Assembly: GCA_024692905.1 (NCBI GenBank)
Contig: JAILLY010000046.1
Span: 1 to 52,800 of the forward strand
Source of the DNA: Lachnospiraceae bacterium
GTDB taxonomy: Bacteria > Bacillota > Clostridia > Lachnospirales > Lachnospiraceae
Length of the DNA: 52,800 nt
Direction: 5' to 3'
Below are positions 34,501 to 41,063 of this stretch, piece after piece; the stretch's first letter is position 1; each line of letters opens with the position of its first letter. The position numbers and the translations under genes were made by a program. Below the pieces are notes generated by a model. It ran no database searches. It had not been told where the DNA came from and worked only from the letters and a program-made list of their open reading frames with translations.

Positions 34501-36558
34501 GACAGGTTAAGCAGGGTCAGCATTTACACCTATACATTTGAGGAGCAGACGGAAGACTGGGGAGACGTTATCCCTTCCGACAGGAGCGGATGGAACGGCA
34601 GGGCTGCTTATGAATTCTTAAGCGTTGATGATGTTCCCGAGGGCCTGTGGACAGCGGGCATACCCGAGGAGACGATATACACGGGAACGAAGATAATACC
34701 TGATGTAAGGGTATATCATCATACGACTCTTCTTGAGGAAAAGACGGATTATACGATAGCGTGCAAGAATAACGAAAACGTGACGGCCGTTGCTGACAGG
34801 TATGATCCCAACGCGGTCAAGCAGTCCGGGAAGGTGCCTATGGTGACCATATCCGGTAAGGGTAATTACAAGGATTCATTCATCGGATATTTTGCAATAG
34901 TTCCGAGGACGATCCTGCAGGCTTCACCGGTCATAAATACCTATACCGATCTCAACAGCGGGGTTGTCCTCGTCGGTGATATTATCAACAAAGAATCTGT
35001 CTTTGACAGAGTAGCGTTTACCGGAAAGAAACAGCAGCTTAAGCCGGTTATCATGTATAACGGCAAGAAGCTCAGCGAGAAAAAGGATTATACGATCGAA
35101 TATACCGAAGTACCCGATCCTGAGTTTAAGGCTTCGGGAACCTATCACCTTACCTGTACGGGAACCGGTAATTTTACCGATACGATAAAGCTTGCATACG
35201 TAATAAGGGAAGCAGGTACGCTGCCTATTTCCAAGGCAGTGATAACAGGCTTTGCCAATTCGAAGGAATTTGATGGCGATCCCGTTACCCAGAATGTGCA
35301 GCTTTCCTATAAAAAGGATAAAAATTCCGATCCGGTACAGCTTACCAGGTATACGGACTATGTTATCTCCTATACCGGTAATGATGCGGTAGGTAAAGCC
35401 ACGATGACGATCTATGGTAAGGGTGAATATGACGGAAAGCTTACGAAGACTTTCAGTATAACCGCATTACCCATCGGCAAGGCTGTGATCGACGGATTTG
35501 AGGCTACGAAGGAATTCACGGGTTCGACGCTTTATCAGAACGCAACCCTTACTTACAAAAAGGATAAGAACAGTGATCCCGTCAGGCTTGAGAAGGGCAG
35601 GGATTATGAGGTTACTTATCTTAATAATATTGCCGCCGGGACGGCAACCGTTACTTATACGGGTCTTGGAAAGTATACAGGAACATCAAAGAAGTCATTC
35701 AAGATCACTCCTTATGACCTTAACGAAGATGCCGGAAAGAGAAAACCCAATATTGCCGTCATTTATGATGAAGACGCGGTTTATTCAAAGGGCGGCACCA
35801 AACCCGACGTAAGGGTGACCTATAAGGGCATGGAACTTGTAAACGGAAAAGATTACACGGTTTCATATAAGAATAACGGCATGGTCGCGGATGCGGGAAC
35901 CGTTGGTGAAAAGAAGGCCCCGACGCTTACTGTAAAAGGCAAGAGCAGTTTCAAGGGTTCCCTTAACTTTACGTTTAACATCGTGCAGAAGGATCTGGGA
36001 CTTGTCAGCATCAGCGCACCCGACGTGGTCTACAAGAACAAGGCCGGTAATTATTTATCCAAGCCGGTCGTTAAGGATACTGACGGTAAGGCTCTCGGCG
36101 CGGGCAAAGATTATGGCAAGGAACCGGTATATACCTATGCCGAGGCATTTGATAATAACGGAACAGTGATACCCGCAGGGACGGTCCTTGGAAAGAACGA
36201 CATAGCTCCTGCCGGAGCACTGATAAGGGTCAGCATCAGCGCGGAAGGCCTGAGTGACTGTAATTATTCGGGCACCGCAGATACCACATACCGTATAGGT
36301 GTCGCCGATCTGGCCAAGGCATCCGTTCAGATAAGCAAAGAGGCAGTATACGTATATTCCATGAAGGAGGTAATCCCGCGCAAGGAAGACCTGACCGTAA
36401 TGATCGGGAAGGATGGCGTTGCTCCGACGGATTACGAGATAGTAAGCTGCACCAACAACGTTAAGACCGGCAAGGCCACTCTTGTGCTCCGCGGGCGCAA
36501 ACAGTACTGCGGTACCAAGACGATAACCTTCAATATAGTGCAGAAATCTTTTAATTGA
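25552..36558 (+). CDS. Giant secreted BspA-like leucine-rich repeat protein
   Basis: A 3668-residue exported protein. Domains: signal peptide 1-28 (MKKRISRIIGLLLSAGMVM, cleavage after ALA), acidic linker 30-107, an N-cap near 108-163 (LTLTISGTGAMAD), a BspA/TpLRR (LRR_5) solenoid to about 2180, a second cap near 2197-2260 (KKLTISGTGAM), a second solenoid to about 2740, two Listeria-Bacteroides-type repeats at about 2757-2903 (FGGWYLD, FICWTDE), a chitobiase C-terminal-like domain to about 3003, and a run of MBG-like beta domains to the end. The protein stops at NIVQKSFN with no LPXTG, SLH or other anchor, so retention is unexplained. The ATG at 25552 gives the signal peptide and has GCGAGGA upstream; an in-frame ATG at 25471 is rejected. 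BspA proteins bind host or bacterial ligands, but the ligand is not predictable here. Confidence 0.93.
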   Translation: MKKRISRIIGLLLSAGMVMTSVPVEALAYDEPVDVIEEMIPDIDEIDITSEDVEIITEDIPAGYENEAVLEDDIDMDIDPYDGETGSGTEEEIEEETDIPRYGDPATGGDCGKTGEDEVTWAITGQGNNLTLTISGTGAMADFSSSSYQPWKDSRNNIKTLVIETGVTSIGNYAFQSFKYVTSVTTPGSVTSIGSYAFGDCDAVTSIILPASVIGIANAAFNGCDNLASINIPADLEAIQNDTFTSCKNLATVTIPEGSNLKSIGSQAFRYCEKLTAIALPEGLTSIGSRAFDSCTGFSSFTLPSTLTTLGSYAFYNCTNLTSIELPASLTTMDTNVFYGCSKLAAVTFAEGFTFTKIPNNTFYNCRALTAITIPASVTTVGEYAFYGCSALATVTFAGTPAVTTISDHAFQSCTVLSQFEIPASVTTIGTYAFQNCDALASVEFPAGLTTLKDHAFQYCDVLKTVKFNGTTLTLNTTNDSYVFDGCPKLDTVTLPAGLTTIPKGWFEACTSLESIEIPSTVTTIGESAFNSCSKLDGVELPSVLVSLGTNTFKNCTSLTAPEIPETVTTLGDNTFEGCIGLSSFSSGSITTTGSEVFKGCTGLATCSLPKITKVTNSMFINCSSLESFTVPDTATEIASNAFNGCASLATFIFAGTSKVGKIYSSAFKNCTSLTSINIPASVTTLEQNAFDGCTSLTAINVDENNTAFYDINGAVYRMSDNILYIKPAAYTGNITVSEGVTKLTTTYFKGNTTVTTINLPASITTIDEGALEGCTALETVTFAEGSALTTIGKKAFYNCTSLETIVLPAGVTSIGESAFENCSSLASINVPKGVTSFPNYLFKGCTDLATVTFAQDSTMTTLGGQYAFQNCESLESFTVPSSVTTIGGRVFYGCTGLQNITLPDSGLTTIDYQAFYGCTALTGITLKSGLTKIGYGAFQDCTSITSVSLPSGITSFGDDIFKGCTSLSSATIPNDYQTLGKYMFQGCTSLTTLNLPTSLKTIPTCFLLGATSLNKITIPSSVTAINGSAFSGCTSLISVTIPDSVTDIEDAFRACTNLATITFSGTPKITQFCTHAFYGCTSLSNFKIPSSVTKIYSQAFYGCTGLTVIVIPASVTSLDRNAFDGCTSLTAVNVASGNTVYYSEGGIVYTKSDGREYLRPPGVEPAVTTIDKAWYTKWCQTHDPQNVIIPKTATSISAYAFQSKKDIISVKFESGSKLRTVGIQAFENCSNLTSITLPATVTSIEQQAFNGCSSLKSIVIPASLTSLGRRAFDGCSSLGGSITLPESLTSINDYAFEDCTSLSGVTVNCRATGKDMFKGCTGLKTIKFTEGTVTGIADYSFQDCTSVSSVVIPKSVTHVGYCSFKGMSGLTKLTLNEGLTRIGGSAFADNVKLSEVTVPSTVTNVESEVFRNCTLLKKAVLKHDPASYNNSMFYGCTSLATVSLPAGTTAIPQYMFWGCTSLKTLSLPESLKTIKSGAFQNSGLSELTIPSGVTQINDSAFSGCALLKDLTLPATLTNLGGSVFYGCTSLKNITIPATVTTMGNYVFANCTGLESVRIESVKTGSYTFRGCTSLGSVYLGPGVTDFDATAFEGCDALTEVNVDENNTAFYSIDGIVYSSAGALCYCPPCWEATETLTFDPATTSIPAGVFSGNSNITSIVIPANVNSLGAGVFKNCTGLRTVIFEAGSRLTAIPESAFEGCSDLNRVIFRGDSFLASIGTKAFKGCADLTEIRFENNNRDIVIGEYAFYNCRSLKGLFDNGTYESLGNIGLGAFYNCYEIEHLHFGATASHIIIYTMDEADDDPFAGCDGLKVFTVDEDNPKLYAVDGVLFDRSHVRGEENYGNTLVKYPEGKAGEEYTIPEGVKTVAPYAFCKNTELAKVTASSSLEYILYKSFAYTEIGELVFPGTALKSLGTQCFRNSDELQELDLSAMTGMTDIAKYAFLNCDGFETIRLPGSLTSVGEYAFYSCMVKDMELPDTVTSIGEYAFYGCSRWSNATVPASLTGPIEKYTYYNCDGLKKIIIPEGVTTIGDYAFEDCSNADELTFSGTPSITSIGFCGFYGCSRLKEVILPESLTTLGSVVFANCSKLERAEFPASLVTLENRSSYQNRSSCVFYGCKKLRQLIVKNDNMIFPRYLFAENASGQEVYLYGNEGSKTEAYVSTYNEGQIIPHFVLINKLDTEEDPGKDSGDPADPTEGTIRGAGDVELSWSLSNDGKKLTISGTGAMIDNTRNYELIGAPYSAGFPWYSNDTVEEIVIGEGITYIEGFSGMESLKKVTLPATLTGIGYYAFYMDGRFDTVNLPDALKSIGNYAFAYTGLSGITIPSGVVTLNPGVFRGCSALTGITLNEGLETVGGYALAGSGLTQLNIPATVTSFDSTALEGCNDLLTLTVSEGNDKYFVTDDGVLMGSADGETYFVWANFEGTENIGGVDTKVLYISAGVGEISMSLFRNKKDYAYVYVDEGNEYYKANAAHTAIYSKDGKVLCLVPGLVDGEFVVDNGTKEIAEYAFYDCGKITKVTIPDSVYKIGAFAFGNCVGLKEAKLPAKLGALPSYAFYGCGRLKTIDLPASLTALGYSAFYGCRSLAEINIPAGLTELGSNCFNGCSSLVSVNIPSGISEIPTNCFYACTKLRKVGLSEGLKVIDEYAFNNCKALGSLMLPEGFLRINQNAFCYCSSLARIDMPESLEYIYYTDKWVTNDDGEEEFVSSVTAFDFASGALYFYGPAGSFAESWVEDKYYRDENKEYTYFAFQATGSRKYHITYMLDPEQGEFNDELNPTSYRTTDGEIVFKPATRQGSCFGGWYLDSELATPIEGFVPVTMARDLTVYPKWLEQYTVTLNSDGGIFDTMTVTEGSSVDEKGWDKPVKDGYTFICWTDEAGNAYDTGLPVTANLTLEALFAANNTISVAPPEADVKSGAVPEGISVSLSCADAGADIYYTIDGTDVTNGVDLSGSAVIYEDSIKLTKELLHEGKITLKAVASKGDRLSRVSIYTYTFEEQTEDWGDVIPSDRSGWNGRAAYEFLSVDDVPEGLWTAGIPEETIYTGTKIIPDVRVYHHTTLLEEKTDYTIACKNNENVTAVADRYDPNAVKQSGKVPMVTISGKGNYKDSFIGYFAIVPRTILQASPVINTYTDLNSGVVLVGDIINKESVFDRVAFTGKKQQLKPVIMYNGKKLSEKKDYTIEYTEVPDPEFKASGTYHLTCTGTGNFTDTIKLAYVIREAGTLPISKAVITGFANSKEFDGDPVTQNVQLSYKKDKNSDPVQLTRYTDYVISYTGNDAVGKATMTIYGKGEYDGKLTKTFSITALPIGKAVIDGFEATKEFTGSTLYQNATLTYKKDKNSDPVRLEKGRDYEVTYLNNIAAGTATVTYTGLGKYTGTSKKSFKITPYDLNEDAGKRKPNIAVIYDEDAVYSKGGTKPDVRVTYKGMELVNGKDYTVSYKNNGMVADAGTVGEKKAPTLTVKGKSSFKGSLNFTFNIVQKDLGLVSISAPDVVYKNKAGNYLSKPVVKDTDGKALGAGKDYGKEPVYTYAEAFDNNGTVIPAGTVLGKNDIAPAGALIRVSISAEGLSDCNYSGTADTTYRIGVADLAKASVQISKEAVYVYSMKEVIPRKEDLTVMIGKDGVAPTDYEIVSCTNNVKTGKATLVLRGRKQYCGTKTITFNIVQKSFN
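26041..32090 (+). repeat. LRR_5 repeat array 1 within the giant protein
   Basis: Tandem repeats of about 23 codons of the form ITIPASVTTIGxYAFxGCxxL, roughly 80-90 copies. Four irregular inserts with a pattern like VDENNTAFYxIDGxVY interrupt the solenoid near 27640-27760, 28950-29060, 30350-30470 and 30990-31140. Most copies keep one Cys (often NCTSL or GCTSL). Copy-to-copy DNA similarity is high (GGCTGTAC recurs throughout), so the array should be prone to copy-number change. Confidence 0.9.
32330..33770 (+). repeat. LRR_5 repeat array 2 within the giant protein
   Basis: A shorter second solenoid (about 20 repeats of the same family) behind its own cap domain (32140-32330), with two irregular inserts near 32720-32870 and 32930-33060. 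It ends where the Listeria-Bacteroides-type repeats begin. Confidence 0.85.
34600..36555 (+). repeat. MBG-like domain array at the C-terminus of the giant protein
   Basis: Domains of about 80-100 residues with the pattern YTGxxxxPxVxVxYKxxxLxxGxDYxVxYxNN, then GxGxYxGxxxxxFxI. Two neighbouring copies (about 35220-35460 and 35470-35710) are close to each other, both holding YKKDKNSDPV. Confidence 0.8.
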
Positions 36559-36567
36559 TCGCTGCCT

Positions 36568-36600
36568 GCCGAAGGGCCGGTATGACCCGGCTCGGCTTTA
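36568..36600 (+). terminator. Probable terminator after the giant LRR gene
   Basis: GCCGA-AGG-GCCGG (36568-36580), loop TATGAC, then CCGGC-TCGGC (36587-36596) and TTTA. The stem is strong with a 3-base bulge; the T run is short. Confidence 0.55.
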
Positions 36601-36618
36601 AGGGTCATACAGTTTGAT

Positions 36619-36666
36619 AAACCCCGTGATTTATGCTATCTTAAGGATACATGGTCACGGGGTTTT
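36619..36666. terminator. 11-bp inverted repeat with 25-base loop and T run
   Basis: AAACCCCGTGA (36619-36629) and TCACGGGGTTT (36655-36665) pair perfectly and are followed by one more T. It could be a second terminator for the LRR gene or a leader structure of the small gene at 36700; the loop is unusually long for a terminator. Confidence 0.45.
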
Positions 36667-36699
36667 CTGATGACGATAAGGCCGGATGGAGGGACTGAT

Positions 36700-36996
36700 A
36701 TGACAGCAATGCTTGATAAGATAGACAGTATAATGTACTATCCCATACTTATAATCGTGATGTCGATAGCCGGCATTTACTTTACCATACTGACAAAGGG
36801 AGTGCAGATAAGGCTGTTCCCGGAATCCACACCGATGAACGCGGCATGGGCCCTGGCCGATATCACGATGGGATGCATGACCCTCATAAACCTTCCCTCC
36901 TGTATGATACTCGGCAAGGTGGCGATAGATACGCTTAAGGATTATGAAAAACAAAAGGCTCAGGGGAAGTCACCGGTATTTTGGGCAGTGATATAG
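36700..36996 (+). pseudogene. Internally deleted alanine/glycine:cation symporter (AGCS) remnant
   Basis: A 98-residue ORF that reads like the two ends of an AGCS (AlsT/DagA-type) sodium:alanine symporter joined together. Residues 1-41 (IMYYPILIIVMSIAGIYFTI then GVQIRLFP) match the first membrane helix and following FTI...QIRLF signature; residues 49-88 (AWALADITMGCMTLINLPSC then DTLKDYEKQ) match the last helix and cytoplasmic tail. Intact proteins are about 450 residues, so about 350 are missing at residue 42-48, in frame. GGAGGG lies 6 bases before the ATG at 36700; an in-frame ATG at 36670 has none. The frame is intact, so it may still make a two-helix membrane peptide. Homology is from remembered family signatures. 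Confidence 0.65.
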
Positions 36997-37043
36997 GACT
37001 GTCCGGTGAGGAACTTGATTTCTGGAAATGAGCAGGATAATAA

Positions 37044-38810
37044 ATGAGTATACTTGGCAAGGTCAACTACATATTTTCGCGTAAGCAGAAGTTACAGTCA
37101 GTCCTTTTATGTATCGGGCTTTTCATCGGTGCGCTTTTCGAACTGGCGGGGGTTTCGTTCATCACTCAGCTGGTTTCCATAGTGACCGATCCTCAGAAGA
37201 TCCGTACAAATGCACTTTATAAGGGCATTTACGATGCGTTCGGGATGAAGGATGACAGGCAGTTTTTCCTGACTTTCGTGATCGGCCTTATAATACTCTA
37301 TCTTGTCAAGAACGCATACCTTCTGTGGATCAATTACGTTCAGTATACGTTCATATTCAACAACCAGTTAAGGCTTTCCGAGCGCCTTATCGACTGTTAT
37401 CTTAAGAAACCCTACACCTATCATCTTGATAAGAACTCGGCTGAGATGGTAAGGAACGTAATGCTGGATTCTGAGCGTTTCTTCCAGATGCTCCTAAGCG
37501 TTTTCCTTATGCTCTCAGAACTTCTTATATCAGTCCTTTTATGCTTCTATCTGCTTACGGTCGACTGGTTCATAACCCTGTCGGTCGCAGTGATCCTCGG
37601 CATATTCACGGTCCTTTATCTGGTACTTTTTAAGAATAAGGCCCGGGAATACGGCAGGGAGAATCAGATATACGACGGAAAGATGCACCAGTCGATAAAC
37701 CAGGCACTCGGTGCTGTCAAGGATATAAAGATCCTTCACAGGGAGAAGTACTTCGTTGATGCCTTCGGGGGATACGGAAGGAAGAAGATGAGGGCCGTAC
37801 GGAACAACAATGTTCTGGGCCAGGCTCCCAAATATGTTATAGAGGCCGTATGTATCGGCGCGGTCCTTTTGGTACTTACCTTCAAGATATACCGCGGCGA
37901 GGACTTAAGTTCGATGATCACCCAGCTTGCGGCGTTCGCGCTTGCCGCATTCAAGCTCCTGCCCTCGGTCAGCAAGATAAACAATTTCGCCAATCTCATA
38001 ATCTTTTTAAAGCCGTCGGTCGACCTTATCTACCGTGACATAAAAGATACGGAGGATATGAAGAACTTTGAGCTTACCGATGCTGCAGAGGATTTCGAGA
38101 TAAAGGATGCTGTATCCATTAAGGTTGATAACCTTACATACCGGTATCCGCATACCGAGCGGGATGTGCTTAAAGACGTGAGCATTCAGATACCCCTCGG
38201 GTATGCAGTGGGCCTTATGGGTCCAACGGGTGCCGGAAAGTCAACCCTTGCGGATATAATACTCGGGATACTGACACCTTCCTCCGGGGCAGTTTATTAC
38301 GGGAACATGAACGTTCATGAGCACCCGATCAAATGGTCAAAGAAGCTTGCATACATCCAGCAGTCGATATATCTTGCGGATGAATCGATAAGGAACAATG
38401 TGGCTTTCGGTATCGATGACGATAAGATCGATGAAGACAAGGTATGGCAGGCGCTTGAAGAAGCCCAGATAAAGGATTTCGTAAAGTCGCTTCCCGACGG
38501 GCTTGATACCATGGTCGGAGAACGCGGCGTGAGGCTTTCGGGCGGCCAGCGCCAGAGGATAGGCATAGCAAGGGCTCTTTATGACGATCCCGAGATACTC
38601 GTACTCGATGAGGCAACATCCGCGCTCGATAATGAAACAGAGACCGCCGTCATGGAGGCTATAGATAACCTGATGGGCAGGAAAACGCTCATAATAATCG
38701 CACACCGTCTTACCACCTTAAGGAACTGCCAGAAGATATTCAAGGTAGAGGACGGCGGTGTAAGGGAAGTTACGTATAAAGAGATCGAAGGAACGCAGGA
38801 AACGCCGTGA
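37044..38810 (+). CDS. ABC transporter, PglK-like oligosaccharide flippase
   Basis: A 588-residue half-transporter with six predicted membrane helices (about 15-310) fused to an ATPase: Walker A GPTGAGKST (393-401), Q-loop YIQQSIYLAD, signature LSGGQRQRIGIARAL (about 498), Walker B ILVLDEATSALD (about 518) and switch His IIAHR. The membrane domain carries NQALGAVKDIKILHREKYF, characteristic of the PglK/WlaB branch that flips lipid-linked oligosaccharides for protein glycosylation. It leads a cluster with a GT2 and a GT11 enzyme, which supports export of a lipid-linked glycan. Homodimer expected. Confidence 0.85.
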   Translation: MSILGKVNYIFSRKQKLQSVLLCIGLFIGALFELAGVSFITQLVSIVTDPQKIRTNALYKGIYDAFGMKDDRQFFLTFVIGLIILYLVKNAYLLWINYVQYTFIFNNQLRLSERLIDCYLKKPYTYHLDKNSAEMVRNVMLDSERFFQMLLSVFLMLSELLISVLLCFYLLTVDWFITLSVAVILGIFTVLYLVLFKNKAREYGRENQIYDGKMHQSINQALGAVKDIKILHREKYFVDAFGGYGRKKMRAVRNNNVLGQAPKYVIEAVCIGAVLLVLTFKIYRGEDLSSMITQLAAFALAAFKLLPSVSKINNFANLIIFLKPSVDLIYRDIKDTEDMKNFELTDAAEDFEIKDAVSIKVDNLTYRYPHTERDVLKDVSIQIPLGYAVGLMGPTGAGKSTLADIILGILTPSSGAVYYGNMNVHEHPIKWSKKLAYIQQSIYLADESIRNNVAFGIDDDKIDEDKVWQALEEAQIKDFVKSLPDGLDTMVGERGVRLSGGQRQRIGIARALYDDPEILVLDEATSALDNETETAVMEAIDNLMGRKTLIIIAHRLTTLRNCQKIFKVEDGGVREVTYKEIEGTQETP

Positions 38811-38845
38811 CCGGACTTTCCGGGAGATAAGGGGCGCAAAGGAAA

Positions 38846-39835
38846 ATGGACGGGATCAAGTTAAGCGTGATATTTATCACATATAATCATGAGAAATATG
38901 TCGAAGAGGCCCTGCGCAGCGTATGCGAGCAGGAAACGGACTTTGCATATGAGGTCGTGGTCGGCGAGGACTGCTCGACCGATTCAACCCGTGAGATATT
39001 AAGAAAGGTGGCCGCGGAATATCCCGATAAGGTAAGGCTTCTATTCCGCGATAAGAATTTCGGCCGCCCGACATTAAATGTATATAATACGACGATGGAG
39101 TGCAGGGGCGAATACCTTGCATACCTTGAAGGCGACGATCGCTGGACGGATAAACATAAGCTCAGCAAACAGGTGACTTTTCTTGAGGAGCATCCCGAAT
39201 ATATCGCATGCATGCATGACTGCGTGATGATCGGCGAGGACGGGAGTGAGATAACGGATGAAGAGTCACTCAAGGTCGGGGATCTGTATAAATGGTCGGG
39301 CAGGTTCACATACGAAGACTATAAGAAGTCCGGAAAATGGCCGGGACATTATGCGACGCTCGTATCAAAGAACATCTATCCGGAGGGTAAGTATGACTAT
39401 ACCATACTCTACAGGGCGCATGACTTTGTCGACGACGCGCTGATTCTGCTGTTTCTGCTCATCCAGGGGGATATCTACAGGATGGATGATAAGATGAGCG
39501 CCTGGCGGTATGTCCGTAAGGATAACGGCACAAACTGGAATTCGCTCGCCATGAAGAGGGACCTTGTAAGGGATGACTGTTACCTTAATACCACCATGAC
39601 GAAATGGGTCGAAGAGTCGGTAGGGCTGACGGATCATGCGGCGATACGCGCAAAGAAGGACTTCGAGACCGCGCTTAAGATGTTCCTTCGTAAGCCGGAT
39701 AAGGAAAACAGGAAATTCCTTAATGATATGTATGAATATAATATCGCGCATGTTGTTCTTCATGATAAGCCGGTATCTTTATTTAAATACAGTGCCCGGT
39801 GCATCATGAACAGGATCTTTGGAAGGAAGAAATGA
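38846..39835 (+). CDS. GT2 family glycosyltransferase
   Basis: A 329-residue GT-A enzyme: KLSVIFITYNHEKYVEEALRS, VVVGEDCSTDSTREIL, and the metal-binding YLEGDDRWTDKHKLSKQ near residue 93, as in GT2 enzymes of capsule and glycoprotein clusters, followed by a helical C-terminal half. It begins 35 bases after the flippase and its stop overlaps the next start (ATGA). Confidence 0.87.
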   Translation: MDGIKLSVIFITYNHEKYVEEALRSVCEQETDFAYEVVVGEDCSTDSTREILRKVAAEYPDKVRLLFRDKNFGRPTLNVYNTTMECRGEYLAYLEGDDRWTDKHKLSKQVTFLEEHPEYIACMHDCVMIGEDGSEITDEESLKVGDLYKWSGRFTYEDYKKSGKWPGHYATLVSKNIYPEGKYDYTILYRAHDFVDDALILLFLLIQGDIYRMDDKMSAWRYVRKDNGTNWNSLAMKRDLVRDDCYLNTTMTKWVEESVGLTDHAAIRAKKDFETALKMFLRKPDKENRKFLNDMYEYNIAHVVLHDKPVSLFKYSARCIMNRIFGRKK

Positions 39836-40905
39836 TAATAGTACGCTTTACGAGCGGTCTTGGGAACCAGATGTTCCAGTATTCCTTCTACCGCTTCCTT
39901 AAAACTTTATATAAGGATACCGAAGTCAAGGCAGATCTTACGTGGTTCTATGCCAATAACGATCATCACGGCTATGAGCTCCAGAGGATATTCGGCAGCA
40001 ATCCGTACTCCCCGTTTGAGGTGGAGGAAGCGACGAAGCGCGAGATATTCCGTGTGACCGGAGTGATCCCCAATCTTTTTAAGCCCCGCAGTATGATAAC
40101 CGGCGGAAATATCAGGAGCGCGCTTGATTCGGGCAGCCTTTCCTTTGAGCCCGGAAGCGGTGTCGGCAGCGGCAGATACAGTGACTTTACCTCAAGGGCA
40201 TTTGAGAAGATAAGGAGATATCCAAACCGTGTGATACGTGAGTTTACACGGAAAAAGAGAGAGCCTTACATCATCGACCAGCTTGGTGGTCAGATAAACA
40301 ATGAAGACAACTACGATGGGAGCAATGACCTGTATGATAAAGTCACGTCTCTTGATGTCAGTAAGGACTGGTATATCATCGGATTCTGGATCGAGGAGAA
40401 GTATTTAAACGGCAGGCTCGATGAGATGAGGCAGCATTTCAGGTTTCCGGCGATAACCGATGAAATAAACGGAAAGCTTGAGAAGGAGATCACCTCATCC
40501 AATTCGGTGAGCCTTCATATAAGGCGGGGTGATTATATCTCCGAGACCTATGAGGATATGTTTGAAGCGCTTGGACGTGATTATTACGAGGGCGCGGTGA
40601 ACTATATAAAGGAGAGGGTGGAAGATCCGAAGTTCTTCATCTTCTCCGATGACAGTGATTTTGTACGCAGGGAATTTGAATGGCTTGACAATAAGCAGAT
40701 CGTAACGGGAAACGACGGGGACTTAAGCTTCAGGGATATGCAGCTTATGAGCATGTGCAAGCATAATATAATCGCAAATTCGACTTTCAGCCAGTGGGCG
40801 GCGCTGCTTAACGACAAGGAAGGGCATATGACTCTGTATCCGTCAACATATCTTAAGGATTCCGAAAATGAGATGAAATATTTCGACGGCTGGATAATGA
40901 TCTGA
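39832..40905 (+). CDS. GT11 family alpha-1,2-fucosyltransferase-like enzyme
   Basis: A 357-residue protein. It starts MIIVRFTSGLGNQMFQYSFYRFL, the GT11 N-terminal GDP-binding glycine motif, and has HIRRGDYIS at 229-237 (HxRRxD, GDP-fucose binding), FIFSDDSDF and IIANSTFSQWAALLN, the other GT11 motifs. The family transfers fucose from GDP-fucose to the 2-position of galactose or a related sugar; the acceptor here is unknown. The ATG at 39832 overlaps the GT2 stop and aligns with the family start; an in-frame ATG at 39799 is rejected. Fucose on a surface glycan could mimic host glycans. Confidence 0.9.
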   Translation: MIIVRFTSGLGNQMFQYSFYRFLKTLYKDTEVKADLTWFYANNDHHGYELQRIFGSNPYSPFEVEEATKREIFRVTGVIPNLFKPRSMITGGNIRSALDSGSLSFEPGSGVGSGRYSDFTSRAFEKIRRYPNRVIREFTRKKREPYIIDQLGGQINNEDNYDGSNDLYDKVTSLDVSKDWYIIGFWIEEKYLNGRLDEMRQHFRFPAITDEINGKLEKEITSSNSVSLHIRRGDYISETYEDMFEALGRDYYEGAVNYIKERVEDPKFFIFSDDSDFVRREFEWLDNKQIVTGNDGDLSFRDMQLMSMCKHNIIANSTFSQWAALLNDKEGHMTLYPSTYLKDSENEMKYFDGWIMI

Positions 40906-41063
40906 CTTTTTTTGATTTTTAATCCAATTTTAATCTTTTTTCAAAGATGGATTAATTAATTAAAGGTAAAGTGTGTATTGTCGAGGGGATGAACCGGTGC
41001 TGACGAGTAACGGGAAACCAAGATACACAACTTATCATGAACTGAAAAAAGAGGAGAATAAAA

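Noticed and set aside
40906-41063. A/T-rich intergenic stretch with TTAATTAATTAA considered as promoter or origin-like element.
   Set aside because: No -35/-10 pair with acceptable spacing and no iterons; the palindrome is expected in A/T-rich DNA.
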